Origin: Oscillatoriales cyanobacterium SM2_2_1 | Lineage (GTDB): Bacteria > Cyanobacteriota > Cyanobacteriia > Pseudanabaenales > Pseudanabaenaceae | Assembly: GCA_012031145.1 (NCBI GenBank) | Contig: JAAUUH010000021.1 | Span: 1 to 36,099, forward strand | Reading direction: 5' to 3' | Length of the DNA stretch: 36,099 nt | Shown here: positions 25,489-33,328 of the stretch, piece by piece | How positions within the stretch are numbered: position 1 is the stretch's first letter | Layout: each line of letters starts with the position of its first letter | The notes under the pieces: model-generated | The model's input: the letters and a program-made list of their open reading frames with translations, nothing else | What the model was told of the DNA's origin: nothing | The model's database searches: none | Translations under genes and position numbers: made by a program

Positions 25489-26580
25489 ATGTGGATTCAT
25501 CCCGCTGTTCTCCCCTACCTGACCGCTTTTGCGATCGCCGCAGTTGTTTCCTGGATGAGCATTCCCCTAGTGCGGTTTTGGGGCTTGCGGGCCGGGGTTA
25601 TTGATCGTCCCAACGAACGGAAGATGCACCTCACGCCCGTAGTCCGCATAGGCGGTATTTCGATTTTCTTTGGGTGCCTGTGCGCGTTGTTATTGGTTTG
25701 GGCGCTTGGCGGCTTTGTGGATGAGCGGGGACAACCCCTGAGTTCGGCAAAGGACTACGAGATTTGGGGGGTAACACTGGGAGGGGCGGCTTTTTTTGCC
25801 CTTGGTTTGGCCGATGATTTGTTGCAACTGTCGCCTGTGCTGCGGCTGCTGTGGCAGTTGGCGATCGCGGCTGGCGCTTGGGTGGTGGGGGTGCGAATTG
25901 AGTTTATTTCGGTTCCATGGTGGGACATCATTCGGTTTCCCGAATGGGTAAGCTTGCCGATCACAATGATTTGGCTGGCAGGCATGGCCAACGCCATCAA
26001 CTGGATTGATGGATTGGATGGGCTGGCGGCAGGGGTGACGCTGATTGCTTCGGCGGTAATTTTTGTGGCGAGTTTGTTTGTGAAGCAACCGAGTGCGGCA
26101 CTCATTGCCGCAGCCCTAGCAGGTGGATGTATTGGTTTTTTACGGTACAACTTTAAGCCCAACAGCCGGGCAGAAATTTTTATGGGTGATGGTGGAGCCA
26201 ACTACCTGGGGTTTACGCTAGCTGGGGTCAGTGTCTTAGGGCTGGTTAAAAGTGTCACCACGATCGCCGTGATTTTGCCCTATCTCATCTTGGCGGTGCC
26301 CATCCTAGATGCCACTTCGGTGATTTTTGAGCGCCTACGACGGGGACAATCACCCATGAAGCCCGGTAAGGATCATCTGCACCATCGGTTGATCCATGCG
26401 GGGTTATCCCAACGGATGACCGTTTTGTTCATTTATTCCCTGACTTTGTGGGTGGGAACGCTAGCCCTAGCGGTTTCGGGAATGCCGGCCGGCGGCACCT
26501 ATGCGGTTCTGAGTACTCTGTTGCTGTTGTATGTGCTCTGGCAAGTGTGGCGACGCATCTCAACTTCTACGCGCAATTAG
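25489..26580 (+). CDS. Polyprenyl-phosphate N-acetylhexosamine-1-phosphate transferase (WecA/TagO/MraY family)
   Basis: An integral membrane enzyme that loads a sugar-1-phosphate, usually GlcNAc-1-P from UDP-GlcNAc, onto undecaprenyl phosphate, the first step of many surface glycan pathways. It has about 363 residues and roughly ten membrane segments. The cytoplasmic catalytic loops are present: GVIDRPNERKMH with RIGGISIF, LGLADDL with its Asp pair, NAINWIDGLDGLAAG, FMGDGGANYLGF, and the histidine loop KPGKDHLHHRLIHAG. This loop set matches WecA/TagO rather than the peptidoglycan MraY. A TTG at 25471 would add six residues; I prefer the ATG at 25489. Its stop overlaps the stop of the convergent channel gene by 3-4 bases. 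It pairs logically with the upstream GT26 gene. Confidence 0.92.
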   Translation: MWIHPAVLPYLTAFAIAAVVSWMSIPLVRFWGLRAGVIDRPNERKMHLTPVVRIGGISIFFGCLCALLLVWALGGFVDERGQPLSSAKDYEIWGVTLGGAAFFALGLADDLLQLSPVLRLLWQLAIAAGAWVVGVRIEFISVPWWDIIRFPEWVSLPITMIWLAGMANAINWIDGLDGLAAGVTLIASAVIFVASLFVKQPSAALIAAALAGGCIGFLRYNFKPNSRAEIFMGDGGANYLGFTLAGVSVLGLVKSVTTIAVILPYLILAVPILDATSVIFERLRRGQSPMKPGKDHLHHRLIHAGLSQRMTVLFIYSLTLWVGTLALAVSGMPAGGTYAVLSTLLLLYVLWQVWRRISTSTRN

Positions 26581-27356
26581 CCCCTAGTAATGTTTTGCAC
26601 TAGGGGTAACCCCGTACCACAATGTCTGCAAAATAGGGCATCCACCTCATGGTTGGCCAGACCGCAACGGGTACAGACTAGGGTTTTACTATTGGAAGAT
26701 TGTAAAAACCGCCTAAAGAGTTCGCCCAACTGCACCGGGATCAGGGCCACGCCAGTCAGCACCATCAGTACACTCGTTAGTTTGCCGGCATTGGAAGTGG
26801 GTACAACACTACCATACCCTACGGTGGTCATGGTGAATATGGAATAGTAAAAAGCATCTAGAAATGTCTGGAATACCAATGGATTATGATGGTGCTCGAC
26901 TTGATAGATTAGCCCAGAAAAAATGAAAACAATGGCGGCAACGGTAAATAAAATCCGCAGCACAATGGCAGTATCGCTATTCTGATAGCTACCAAAAAAG
27001 CGCGCTAAACGGAGGATACGAAACCAGCGCATCAAGCGAATGAAGCGAACATCAAAGGAGCCAAGAAAGACCGGAAAAATTGCCACTAAATCGATCATTC
27101 CATAGAGGCTAAACAGAAAGTTCCAGCGATTGGTTGCGCACCACCAACGCAGGAGATATTCACCAAAAAATAAATAGAGAATGAGGTTGTCGATTTGGTT
27201 CAGGCGCGATCGCACCAGATCTGGCAAAGGGTATGTCTGGGCGACGAAGATTGCCGATGAGCCCAAAACCAGCACGGCGATGGCCCCATTAATGGCCCGT
27301 CCGATCGCGGTTTCAAAATCATCCAAGTAAAAACCTAATTGCGATCGCCACGCCAT
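26577..27356 (-). CDS. Voltage-sensor potassium channel-like protein with C-terminal zinc ribbon
   Basis: A 259-residue six-helix channel subunit of the VIC superfamily; four would form a pore in the cytoplasmic or thylakoid membrane. The S4 helix has arginines at every third position (Arg104, 107, 110, 113, 116, 119), a full voltage-sensor pattern. The pore helix leads into TTVGYGS at 177-183, the K+ selectivity filter, followed by S6. After S6 there is no RCK or cyclic-nucleotide domain; instead the short tail has two Cys-x2-Cys pairs (Cys228, Cys231, Cys243, Cys246), a zinc-ribbon layout. Gating by voltage is likely, and a metal- or redox-sensing tail is inference. The gene starts 9 bases after the TldE-like stop and is probably cotranscribed with it. 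Confidence 0.88.
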   Translation of the reverse strand: MAWRSQLGFYLDDFETAIGRAINGAIAVLVLGSSAIFVAQTYPLPDLVRSRLNQIDNLILYLFFGEYLLRWWCATNRWNFLFSLYGMIDLVAIFPVFLGSFDVRFIRLMRWFRILRLARFFGSYQNSDTAIVLRILFTVAAIVFIFSGLIYQVEHHHNPLVFQTFLDAFYYSIFTMTTVGYGSVVPTSNAGKLTSVLMVLTGVALIPVQLGELFRRFLQSSNSKTLVCTRCGLANHEVDALFCRHCGTGLPLVQNITRG

Positions 27357-27365
27357 GGCCCTGAC

Positions 27366-28742
27366 CTACAGTGTAAATACAAAATCTTGCACCAAGATGC
27401 CGGGGGTCAAAATGCCTCCAATTGCCCGATTTCCGTAAGTATTGGTGTCGGGAATAAAAGCGCGATGGCTAGTCAAGCCCAATAGTTGATCACCCAAAAA
27501 TTGGTACAGGCTATGGTCAAACCGCAGGTTTTCAATCGGCGCGATCAGGTTCCCCTGCTCCACCCAAAAACAGGCATAGCGGGTCATGCCCGTAATTCGT
27601 CCCGCCGGCAGGTCACTCCAGTTCAAATAATGTAAGTTGGAAAGGTACAGCCCCGTGTCTAGGGCTTGGAGCAGTTCCGACTCAGGAATAGCACCCGCGC
27701 TGATTTCTGGCGATCGCATCGATTCCCCACCACTGGCCCCGTTGCTGACCAATCCATACTCCCTGGCCGTGCGGGAACTGACCAAGGTCTGCACCAAATG
27801 CCCCTCTTTAATAATGGGCAGCACCTCCGGCGATATCTCCCCCAAGCCATTGAACTGTGGCACATAGCCCAACTGAAAATTTTCGGTCAGGGAAAACAGC
27901 GGTGACAACGAGCGTTCTTTCTGCCAGAGCGATCGCAGCGGACTGCCTCCTTGGCGCATTCTGCCTTCTCCCACGCTCCCTGTCAGCATTCCCAGCAGTT
28001 CCGCTGCCGCCGCTGGCGCAAAGTAGGTGCGGTACTGTCCCCTAGGCACCGCCCTCACTGGGCGCATGAGGGTTTCGAGTTGGGCCCGCGATCGCCCAAT
28101 TTCCTGCCCATAATCTGCCTGCACCCAGCGATCACCCCCGTAGCTGCCCTTGACTGCCCGCTCCCCAGAATAAAGAGAGTAATCGATGTAAAACGAATCG
28201 GTCTCAAACCAATGGCGCTGTCCTGCGGAATTGGCACTGCCGCGCATGACCCGACCGGCGGCATAGAAGCCCACAAAGTCTAAATCGTCCACGGGATCAA
28301 GAATTTGGGCGATCGCCCCGTCCGTGGGTAACAACTCCCCCACAAATATCGCTCGACTTGAGGGCCCCGCTGTCGGCAGCACCACAAAGGGGTTGACCAG
28401 GGCCTGCTCCACTTCTTGGCGGAGAATAGCAATGTGCGAGCGGGCCGCCGCCAAATCCATCGGGTGATCACCTGTCAACGGAAACGACGCCTCTACCTCG
28501 CGATCGCCCCGCCCATAGCGCAAGGACAGGGAACCATCCATCACCAGCCCCGATTGCCGCACTCGTCCCCGATTAAACCGGCTGAACTGGCTGCGCTCCC
28601 CCACCAAGTTAACTGTCAAGTGCTCCTCAGCCCCCAACTGGGACATCAGCGCCTCACACACAGCCAAAAACACTGGCTCTAGGGAGCCTTGGGGAGGTGC
28701 CAAATCCGACACCTTGGTAGCAGAACGGGAGATTAGGGACAT
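27366..28742 (-). CDS. TldD/PmbA family protein (TldE-like subunit)
   Basis: A 458-residue member of the TldD/TldE (PmbA) family, whose heterodimers in Escherichia coli form a metalloprotease that degrades partly unfolded small proteins and matures microcin B17. The N-terminal domain shows FSRFNRGRVRQSG and the SLRYGRG region. The C-terminal domain has TYFAPAAAAELLGML, SLTENFQLGYVPQFNGLGE and the glycine-rich C-terminal segment RAIGGILTPGILVQDF. The HExxxH zinc motif of TldD is not visible, so this is the non-catalytic TldE/PmbA type or a cyanobacterial relative. No TldD gene is adjacent. It is the first gene of a pair with the potassium channel and is divergent from psbB. Confidence 0.85.
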   Translation of the reverse strand: MSLISRSATKVSDLAPPQGSLEPVFLAVCEALMSQLGAEEHLTVNLVGERSQFSRFNRGRVRQSGLVMDGSLSLRYGRGDREVEASFPLTGDHPMDLAAARSHIAILRQEVEQALVNPFVVLPTAGPSSRAIFVGELLPTDGAIAQILDPVDDLDFVGFYAAGRVMRGSANSAGQRHWFETDSFYIDYSLYSGERAVKGSYGGDRWVQADYGQEIGRSRAQLETLMRPVRAVPRGQYRTYFAPAAAAELLGMLTGSVGEGRMRQGGSPLRSLWQKERSLSPLFSLTENFQLGYVPQFNGLGEISPEVLPIIKEGHLVQTLVSSRTAREYGLVSNGASGGESMRSPEISAGAIPESELLQALDTGLYLSNLHYLNWSDLPAGRITGMTRYACFWVEQGNLIAPIENLRFDHSLYQFLGDQLLGLTSHRAFIPDTNTYGNRAIGGILTPGILVQDFVFTL

Positions 28743-29125
28743 AAAGCCAGAGTTAAGAAATCTTGAACACCATCATAGCCAAGCCCAAGGCTCGCCATTG
28801 GTCTGGTCGCAGTGGCAAAATTTGCGCCATACCCAAAATTTGCGCCATACCTATTGATGGATCCACCCATGTCCTTTGATTTTGCGGGGAACGGGACCCC
28901 CCCATTATTGATGACCTCGCACAGATGACGCCACACACGATTCCACATGCGACTTCGCAGTGAGCCAATCGACCCTTCCAAAGCATCAATTCCCAGCCAT
29001 AGCGCTAAGGATTGATCACAGGAAAACTCCATTGTCCTCTCCCTTTATGGAGATGATGGCTTATGATGTGGTAAAGAAACGTTAATATCGCCCACATTGT
29101 ATACACCAAAAGGAACATAACCGCG
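28743..29125. other. Divergent spacer between the TldE-like gene and psbB
   Basis: About 380 bases that must hold promoters in both directions. It includes an 18-bp tandem repeat at 28816-28851. A 99-codon frame on the minus strand crosses the repeat, where it reads YGANFGYGANF, and runs into the start of the TldE-like gene; it has no recognisable domain and is not called. AT-rich DNA from 29060 to 29115 leads to the psbB start. Confidence 0.5.
28816..28851. repeat. Perfect 18-bp tandem duplication
   Basis: CAAAATTTGCGCCATACC occurs twice head to tail. It lies about 275 bases upstream of psbB and 75 bases upstream of the TldE-like start, so it is in regulatory rather than coding DNA. Two units of about 1.7 helical turns each could be duplicated binding sites or a recent slippage event. 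Confidence 0.85.
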
Positions 29126-30655
29126 ATGGGACTACCTTGGTACCGAGTGCATACGGTGCTCCTGAACGACCCAGGACGCCTAATTGCCACCCACTTAATG
29201 CACACTGCCCTAGTCGCTGGCTGGGCAGGGTCTATGGCTCTATATGAAACTGTTACCTATGATCCTTCCGATCCCGTGCTGAACCCCATGTGGCGGCAAG
29301 GCATGTTTGTGATGCCTTTCATGGCTCGCCTAGGCATCACAGATTCCTGGGGCGGATGGAGCGTTACTGGCGAAGCCGCAACCAACAGCGGCATTTGGAC
29401 CTTTGAAGGCACCGCAGTGGCCCACATTGTATTGTCTGGGCTACTCTTTTTAGCTGCCTGCTGGCACTGGGTGAATTGGGATTTGGAACTCTTTCGTGAT
29501 CCCCGTACGGGTGAGCCAGCCCTCGATCTTCCCAAGATGTTTGGCATTCACCTGTTTCTCTCCGGAGTCCTTTGCTTTGGTTTTGGGGCGTTTCACCTCA
29601 CCGGTCTGTTTGGGCCAGGGATGTGGGTAACCGACCCCTATGGATTGACTGGGCACGTCCAACCCGTAGCTCCAGAGTGGGGTGCTAATGGCTTTAACCC
29701 CTTCAACCCCGGTGGTATTGTTGCCCACCACATTGCTGCGGGCATTGTCGGCATCGTCGCTGGTTTGTTCCATCTCACGGTGCGCCCTCCAGAGCGCCTT
29801 TACAAGGCCCTGCGTATGGGGAATATCGAAACCGTGTTGTCCAGCAGTATTGCCGCAGTCTTTTTTGCCGCCTTCGTGGTCGCTGGTACCATGTGGTACG
29901 GTGCGGCCTCCACTCCCATTGAGCTGTTTGGTCCCACCCGATACCAATGGGATAACAGCTACTTCCAGCAAGAAATTCAGCGCCGCGTCAACGCTGGTGT
30001 CGAGTCTGGGAAGTCCCTAGAGGCGGCTTGGTCGTCAATCCCCGAAAAATTGGCTTTCTATGACTATGTGGGTAACAGCCCCGCTAAGGGTGGTCTATTC
30101 CGTGTTGGGCCGATGAATAAGGGTGATGGCATTGCCGAGGGCTGGCTGGGGCACCCGATTTTCCGCGATAAGGAAGGTCGTGAACTGTTCGTCCGCCGTC
30201 TACCCAACTTCTTTGAAACCTTCCCGGTGGTTCTCCAGGATGCCGATGGCGAAGTCCGTGCAGATATCCCCTTCCGCCGCGCTGAATCGAAGTATAGCTT
30301 TGAGCAGGCCGGCATTACGGTGGAGTTTCTAGGCGGGAGTTTGAATGGTCAAACCTTTGGCGATGCTCCTTCGGTGAAGAAGTTTGCCCGTAAGGCCCAG
30401 TTGGGTGAGCCGATTGAGTTCAACCAAGAGAAGCTCAATTCCGACGGTGTGTTTCGCACCAGCACCCGAGGCTGGTTCACTTTTGCCCACGCTGTCTTTG
30501 CCCTCTTCTTCTTCTTTGGGCATATTTGGCACGGTGCCCGTACCCTCTTCCGTGATGTGTTCGCTGGGATCGATCCTGACCTTAGCGAAGAACAGGTGGA
30601 GTGGGGTGCCTTCCAGAAACTTGGCGATAAATCCACCCGAGTGGCAGAGGTCTAG
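29126..30655 (+). CDS. psbB: Photosystem II CP47 chlorophyll-binding protein
   Basis: The 509-residue inner antenna protein of photosystem II, in the thylakoid membrane, carrying excitation from the phycobilisome and peripheral chlorophylls to the reaction centre. The start [21 protein letters not shown] is nearly invariant. Six membrane helices are seen with chlorophyll-ligand histidines in [63 protein letters not shown] and [20 protein letters not shown]. The long lumenal loop E lies between helices 5 and 6 (about residues 260-450). Length and order are exactly as in other cyanobacteria. AAGGA stands about 10 bases before the ATG. psbT follows 5 bases after the stop. Confidence 0.99.
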   Translation: MGLPWYRVHTVLLNDPGRLIATHLMHTALVAGWAGSMALYETVTYDPSDPVLNPMWRQGMFVMPFMARLGITDSWGGWSVTGEAATNSGIWTFEGTAVAHIVLSGLLFLAACWHWVNWDLELFRDPRTGEPALDLPKMFGIHLFLSGVLCFGFGAFHLTGLFGPGMWVTDPYGLTGHVQPVAPEWGANGFNPFNPGGIVAHHIAAGIVGIVAGLFHLTVRPPERLYKALRMGNIETVLSSSIAAVFFAAFVVAGTMWYGAASTPIELFGPTRYQWDNSYFQQEIQRRVNAGVESGKSLEAAWSSIPEKLAFYDYVGNSPAKGGLFRVGPMNKGDGIAEGWLGHPIFRDKEGRELFVRRLPNFFETFPVVLQDADGEVRADIPFRRAESKYSFEQAGITVEFLGGSLNGQTFGDAPSVKKFARKAQLGEPIEFNQEKLNSDGVFRTSTRGWFTFAHAVFALFFFFGHIWHGARTLFRDVFAGIDPDLSEEQVEWGAFQKLGDKSTRVAEV

Positions 30656-30660
30656 AACCC

Positions 30661-30771
30661 ATGGAAACCATTACCTATACGTTGATTTTTGCCTGCCTGA
30701 TTGGTCTGTTCTTCTTTGCGATCTTCTTTCGTGAACCCCCCAAGATCCAGTCTCGTGGGGAGAAGAAGTAG
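30661..30771 (+). CDS. psbT: Photosystem II reaction centre protein T
   Basis: A 36-residue single-helix protein translated from ATG 30661. The sequence METITYTLIFACLIGLFFF, then AIFFREPPKI, is the PsbT pattern: one membrane helix followed by the conserved FREPP turn. The C-terminal tail (QSRGEKK) is slightly longer than in the shortest homologues. PsbT lies at the monomer interface of the photosystem II dimer and supports acceptor-side stability and recovery after photoinhibition. It begins 5 bases after psbB, the common cyanobacterial and plastid arrangement, so both are on one transcript. Confidence 0.97.
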   Translation: METITYTLIFACLIGLFFFAIFFREPPKIQSRGEKK

Positions 30772-30813
30772 GCTAGGGAATCTTTTGCACTAACTACTGA
30801 ATAGATTTGGATG

Positions 30814-30846
30814 ATCGCTCCTAGTTTCGGCTGGGGGCGATTCTCT
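30814..30846 (+). terminator. Hairpin after psbBT, probable terminator
   Basis: ATCGCTCCTAG at 30814-30824 pairs with CTGGGGGCGAT at 30831-30841 (11 pairs including two G-T wobbles) across a six-base loop. Only a short TTCTCT tail follows, so termination may be partial. The hairpin lies between psbT and the next gene on the same strand. Confidence 0.5.
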
Positions 30847-30847
30847 G

Positions 30848-30853
30848 TATAAT
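30848..30853 (+). promoter_or_regulatory. Consensus -10 box immediately upstream of the ABC ATPase gene
   Basis: A perfect TATAAT ends 6 bases before the ATG at 30860. A transcript from a start seven bases downstream would begin at or next to that ATG. No Shine-Dalgarno sequence stands at proper distance. The -35 region (TTTCGG at 30825-30830) is poor and falls in the loop of the preceding hairpin. Confidence 0.4.
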
Positions 30854-30859
30854 GCGCCT

Positions 30860-31657
30860 ATGGCAAATCTTACCAATATTCCCCTTGTCGCCCTGCGGGA
30901 AGTGCATAAGCAGTTTGGTCATAGCGTCATTCTCAATGGCGTCAGTTTGGAGATTTTTGCCGGAGAGGCAGTGGCGGTGATTGGCCCTTCTGGAACAGGG
31001 AAATCAACGCTGTTGCGACTGATTTGCGGCCTAATTCAGCCCGACAAAGGAGAAGTTTTGTTGAAGGGAGCGCCGCAACGGGATGCTGTCGGTGGGCGTG
31101 ATGATCTGGCGATTGGAATGGTGTTTCAGCAGGCGGCGCTGTTTGATTCGTTGACCGTGGCGGAAAATGTAGGCTTCGTGTTGTATGAGCGATCGCGCTT
31201 AAGTGATCAAGAAATTCGACACCAGGTGCGGGAAAAGCTGCGCCTAGTCGGATTGGATGACGTCAGCGATCGCTATCCCAGCGAGTTATCGGGAGGAATG
31301 CGAAAACGGGTCAGTTTGGCCCGGGCCATCTTGGATACCCCCAATAGCTGCGAGGGCTGTCAAAAGATTTTGCTCTATGATGAGCCAACTGCCGGGCTAG
31401 ATCCGGTTGCCTCAACAGTGGTGGAGGATTTGATGCGATCGCTCAAAGAGTGTGGGGCCTGCGACGGCTATGTGGTGGTCACCCACCAAGAGAGTACGAT
31501 CCGCCGAACGGCCGACCGATTAGTGATGCTCTATCAGGGTCTGGTACGATATTCAGGGTCTGTGGCATCCATCGATGAAACGGATGATCCCCATATACGC
31601 CAGTTCTTTAGTGGCAGTACGGAGGGGCCGATTCAACTCATTGGCAAGGAGGTGTAG
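30860..31657 (+). CDS. ABC transporter ATP-binding protein, Mla/TGD3-like
   Basis: A 265-residue ATPase of the type that powers MCE-linked lipid transporters (MlaF in proteobacteria, TGD3 in chloroplasts). Walker A is GPSGTGKST at residues 42-50, the Q-loop is GMVFQQAALFDSLTV, the signature is ELSGGMRKRVSLARA, Walker B is ILLYDEPTAGLDP, and the switch histidine is in VVVTHQ. The FQQAALFDSLTVAENVGF stretch and GGMRKR signature are characteristic of this subfamily. A CEGCQ pair near residue 170 is a small insertion seen in cyanobacterial versions. The next gene, 3 bases on, encodes the MCE protein, which supports the assignment. The permease (MlaE/TGD1-like) is not in the window. The start codon may be used without a leader. 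Confidence 0.92.
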   Translation: MANLTNIPLVALREVHKQFGHSVILNGVSLEIFAGEAVAVIGPSGTGKSTLLRLICGLIQPDKGEVLLKGAPQRDAVGGRDDLAIGMVFQQAALFDSLTVAENVGFVLYERSRLSDQEIRHQVREKLRLVGLDDVSDRYPSELSGGMRKRVSLARAILDTPNSCEGCQKILLYDEPTAGLDPVASTVVEDLMRSLKECGACDGYVVVTHQESTIRRTADRLVMLYQGLVRYSGSVASIDETDDPHIRQFFSGSTEGPIQLIGKEV

Positions 31658-31660
31658 GAC

Positions 31661-32887
31661 GTGCAGAGGCGAGCAGTGCGGGATAGCTCCGTGGGGTTGC
31701 TCATATTGGCAGGGCTAGCAACGGCGGCCGGTGTCTTGCTGTGGTTGCGGGGGGCGCGATTTGGCACCGAGGGCTTTAGCTTTGATATTGAGCTGCCCGA
31801 TGCCAGTGGCTTGGATGTAGGGGCGGCGGTACGGTTTCGGGGTGTGGCGGTGGGACGGGTACGACAGATCGCGCCCCGTCCCCAATCGGTAATTGTGACT
31901 GTGGTCATCGATCAGCAGGATCTAGCGATTCCCCGTGATTCGGTGGTCGAGGCCAATCAAAGTGGATTTTTAGGCACCACAGGTATTGATATCTATCCTG
32001 CGGCCAACGGTCGCGTTTTGGGAGACAACCCGCCATCGCCGACCGCTGGTGATTGTGATAACCAGCTTATTGTGTGTCAAAATTCGTCGATTAGGGGCGA
32101 ATTGGGAGTGAGTTTTTCCCAACTGCTGCGGCAAACCAACCGCACCCTGCAAAGGATTGAAGATGAAAACCTGATTGCCAACATCAGTAAAACCCTCAAA
32201 AGTGCCGATGAGGCCGCCCAAAGCGTGCAGAAGCTGACCAGTGGCATCAATCGCGTTTTGGGGCTGGTGGAAAATCAAGTGGAAAAGTTTGGCGATAGTG
32301 CCACGGCGATCGCCAAAGCGGCGGATAACGTCGGACGAACGGCTAGTGCCGCCGAGTCCCTGCTGATGGAAAATCGCGAACGGATTGCCAGTACCCTTGA
32401 TGGCATTGCTGGCACCGCCCAGGAAGCCCGATCCCTGTTGGCGGCAGCTCGCCCGCTCTTGAATGATGGTTCGTTTTTGGCCAACCTCCAGCGATTGGCA
32501 GAAAATGCAGCGGTGACGGCCAACAATCTGCGGCAAATTTCCGGCGAACTTAGCAATCCTGAGACCGTTCGGGCTTTGCGGGAAACCCTCGACTCGGCCC
32601 GGTCTACTTTTGCCAATACCCGCAAGATTACGGCGGATTTAGAGGAATTAACTGGCGATCCTAAGTTTCGGCAAAATATTCGCAACTTGGTCAATGGGCT
32701 GAGTGGTCTGCTCTCCAATGTGCCGACCTCGATTACGACCGCCGATGCGACTGCTGCAATCACGCCTCCGGTGGAGATGACCCGCAGCAAGGGCATGGAG
32801 CCGGCCCTCCCCTTGGATTTGCCCCAGGAGCGGGTGAAGATGAACACCCCTGCCCCGGAGCAACCCACTCCCGAGAAGGTGCCATGA
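31661..32887 (+). CDS. MCE/MlaD-domain lipid transport protein, TGD2-like
   Basis: A 408-residue protein with an N-terminal membrane anchor (residues about 12-28, GLLILAGLATAAGVLLW), one MCE domain (about 37-115, with FDIELPDASGLDVGAAVRFRG and GFLGTTGIDI), and then a long alpha-helical tail with Ala-, Asn- and Leu-rich heptad-like repeats (about 135-345), ending in a proline-rich segment. Such proteins form ring assemblies that pass lipids between membranes. In plastids and cyanobacteria the system is implicated in lipid import and membrane maintenance. The GTG start is preceded by AAGGAGG and lies 3 bases after the ATPase stop. The stop overlaps an ATG at 32884 (ATGA), which seems to belong to the next gene. 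Confidence 0.92.
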   Translation: MQRRAVRDSSVGLLILAGLATAAGVLLWLRGARFGTEGFSFDIELPDASGLDVGAAVRFRGVAVGRVRQIAPRPQSVIVTVVIDQQDLAIPRDSVVEANQSGFLGTTGIDIYPAANGRVLGDNPPSPTAGDCDNQLIVCQNSSIRGELGVSFSQLLRQTNRTLQRIEDENLIANISKTLKSADEAAQSVQKLTSGINRVLGLVENQVEKFGDSATAIAKAADNVGRTASAAESLLMENRERIASTLDGIAGTAQEARSLLAAARPLLNDGSFLANLQRLAENAAVTANNLRQISGELSNPETVRALRETLDSARSTFANTRKITADLEELTGDPKFRQNIRNLVNGLSGLLSNVPTSITTADATAAITPPVEMTRSKGMEPALPLDLPQERVKMNTPAPEQPTPEKVP

Positions 32888-32915
32888 GCGATCGCGTCCC
32901 CTACTGGTTACGGTC

Positions 32916-33317
32916 TTGGCGACAGCCATGATGTTTGGCAGCGTCTTGGTGATTGTGCACCGTCTCCATTCTTTGCAACTCATTCCAGAGTCGGACTTGG
33001 GATTACCCCTCAATGAGGTGTTTGTGAACATTCGTCTGTTGTCGGTAACTTCCCAAGTGACGTTGGCGGCCATTCCCCTTCTGTTGGGAATGGGTCTATG
33101 GGGGATGAACTCCTGGGCGCGGGTGCTGAGTATCTGCTTCTTTGGGGCTTTGTTTGCGCCATCGACCTTAGTGCTGGGTGGGATTTTAGCCGATCCCCAG
33201 TGGTCGACCGAGGTGAATGCCCTAGTTACCGGTGGCAGCGGTCTGTTTTTGGGTATTCTGCTGCATCCTTCCCTTGGGCAGTCCTTTGCCAGGCGATCGC
33301 CCCTTTCCGATCCCTAG
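32916..33317 (+). CDS. Small membrane protein of unknown function, 5' end uncertain
   Basis: From TTG 32916 the frame encodes 133 residues with three or four hydrophobic segments: an N-terminal one (MMFGSVLVIV), VTLAAIPLLLGMGLWGM, VLSICFFGALFAPSTLVLGGILA, and VTGGSGLFLGILL near the end. I do not recognise the family. The natural start looks to be ATG 32884, which overlaps the MCE gene stop as ATGA and has GAGAAGG before it. That frame reads MSDR and closes at 32929-32931, while the other frame is open across the same bases and reads RPLLVTVLATAMMFG, a good membrane helix. One base lost just after the HIP1 octamer at 32888-32895 would explain this. It may therefore be a frameshifted gene, a sequencing error, or a gene truly starting at TTG 32916 or ATG 32928. 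Confidence 0.6.
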   Translation: MATAMMFGSVLVIVHRLHSLQLIPESDLGLPLNEVFVNIRLLSVTSQVTLAAIPLLLGMGLWGMNSWARVLSICFFGALFAPSTLVLGGILADPQWSTEVNALVTGGSGLFLGILLHPSLGQSFARRSPLSDP

Positions 33318-33328
33318 GAGTTACGGCT

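Noticed and set aside
25265-25522. 85-codon frame before the WecA-like gene
   Set aside because: It overlaps the start of a clear gene in another frame and has no recognisable content.
28733-29032. 99-codon minus-strand frame upstream of the TldE-like gene
   Set aside because: It crosses the 18-bp tandem repeat, overlaps the TldE-like start in another frame and shows no known content; spacer DNA is the simpler reading.
33098-33328. N-terminal extension of the RNase D-like frame
   Set aside because: It runs through the preceding membrane-protein gene; the ATG at 33329 has a good ribosome-binding site and gives the expected core length.
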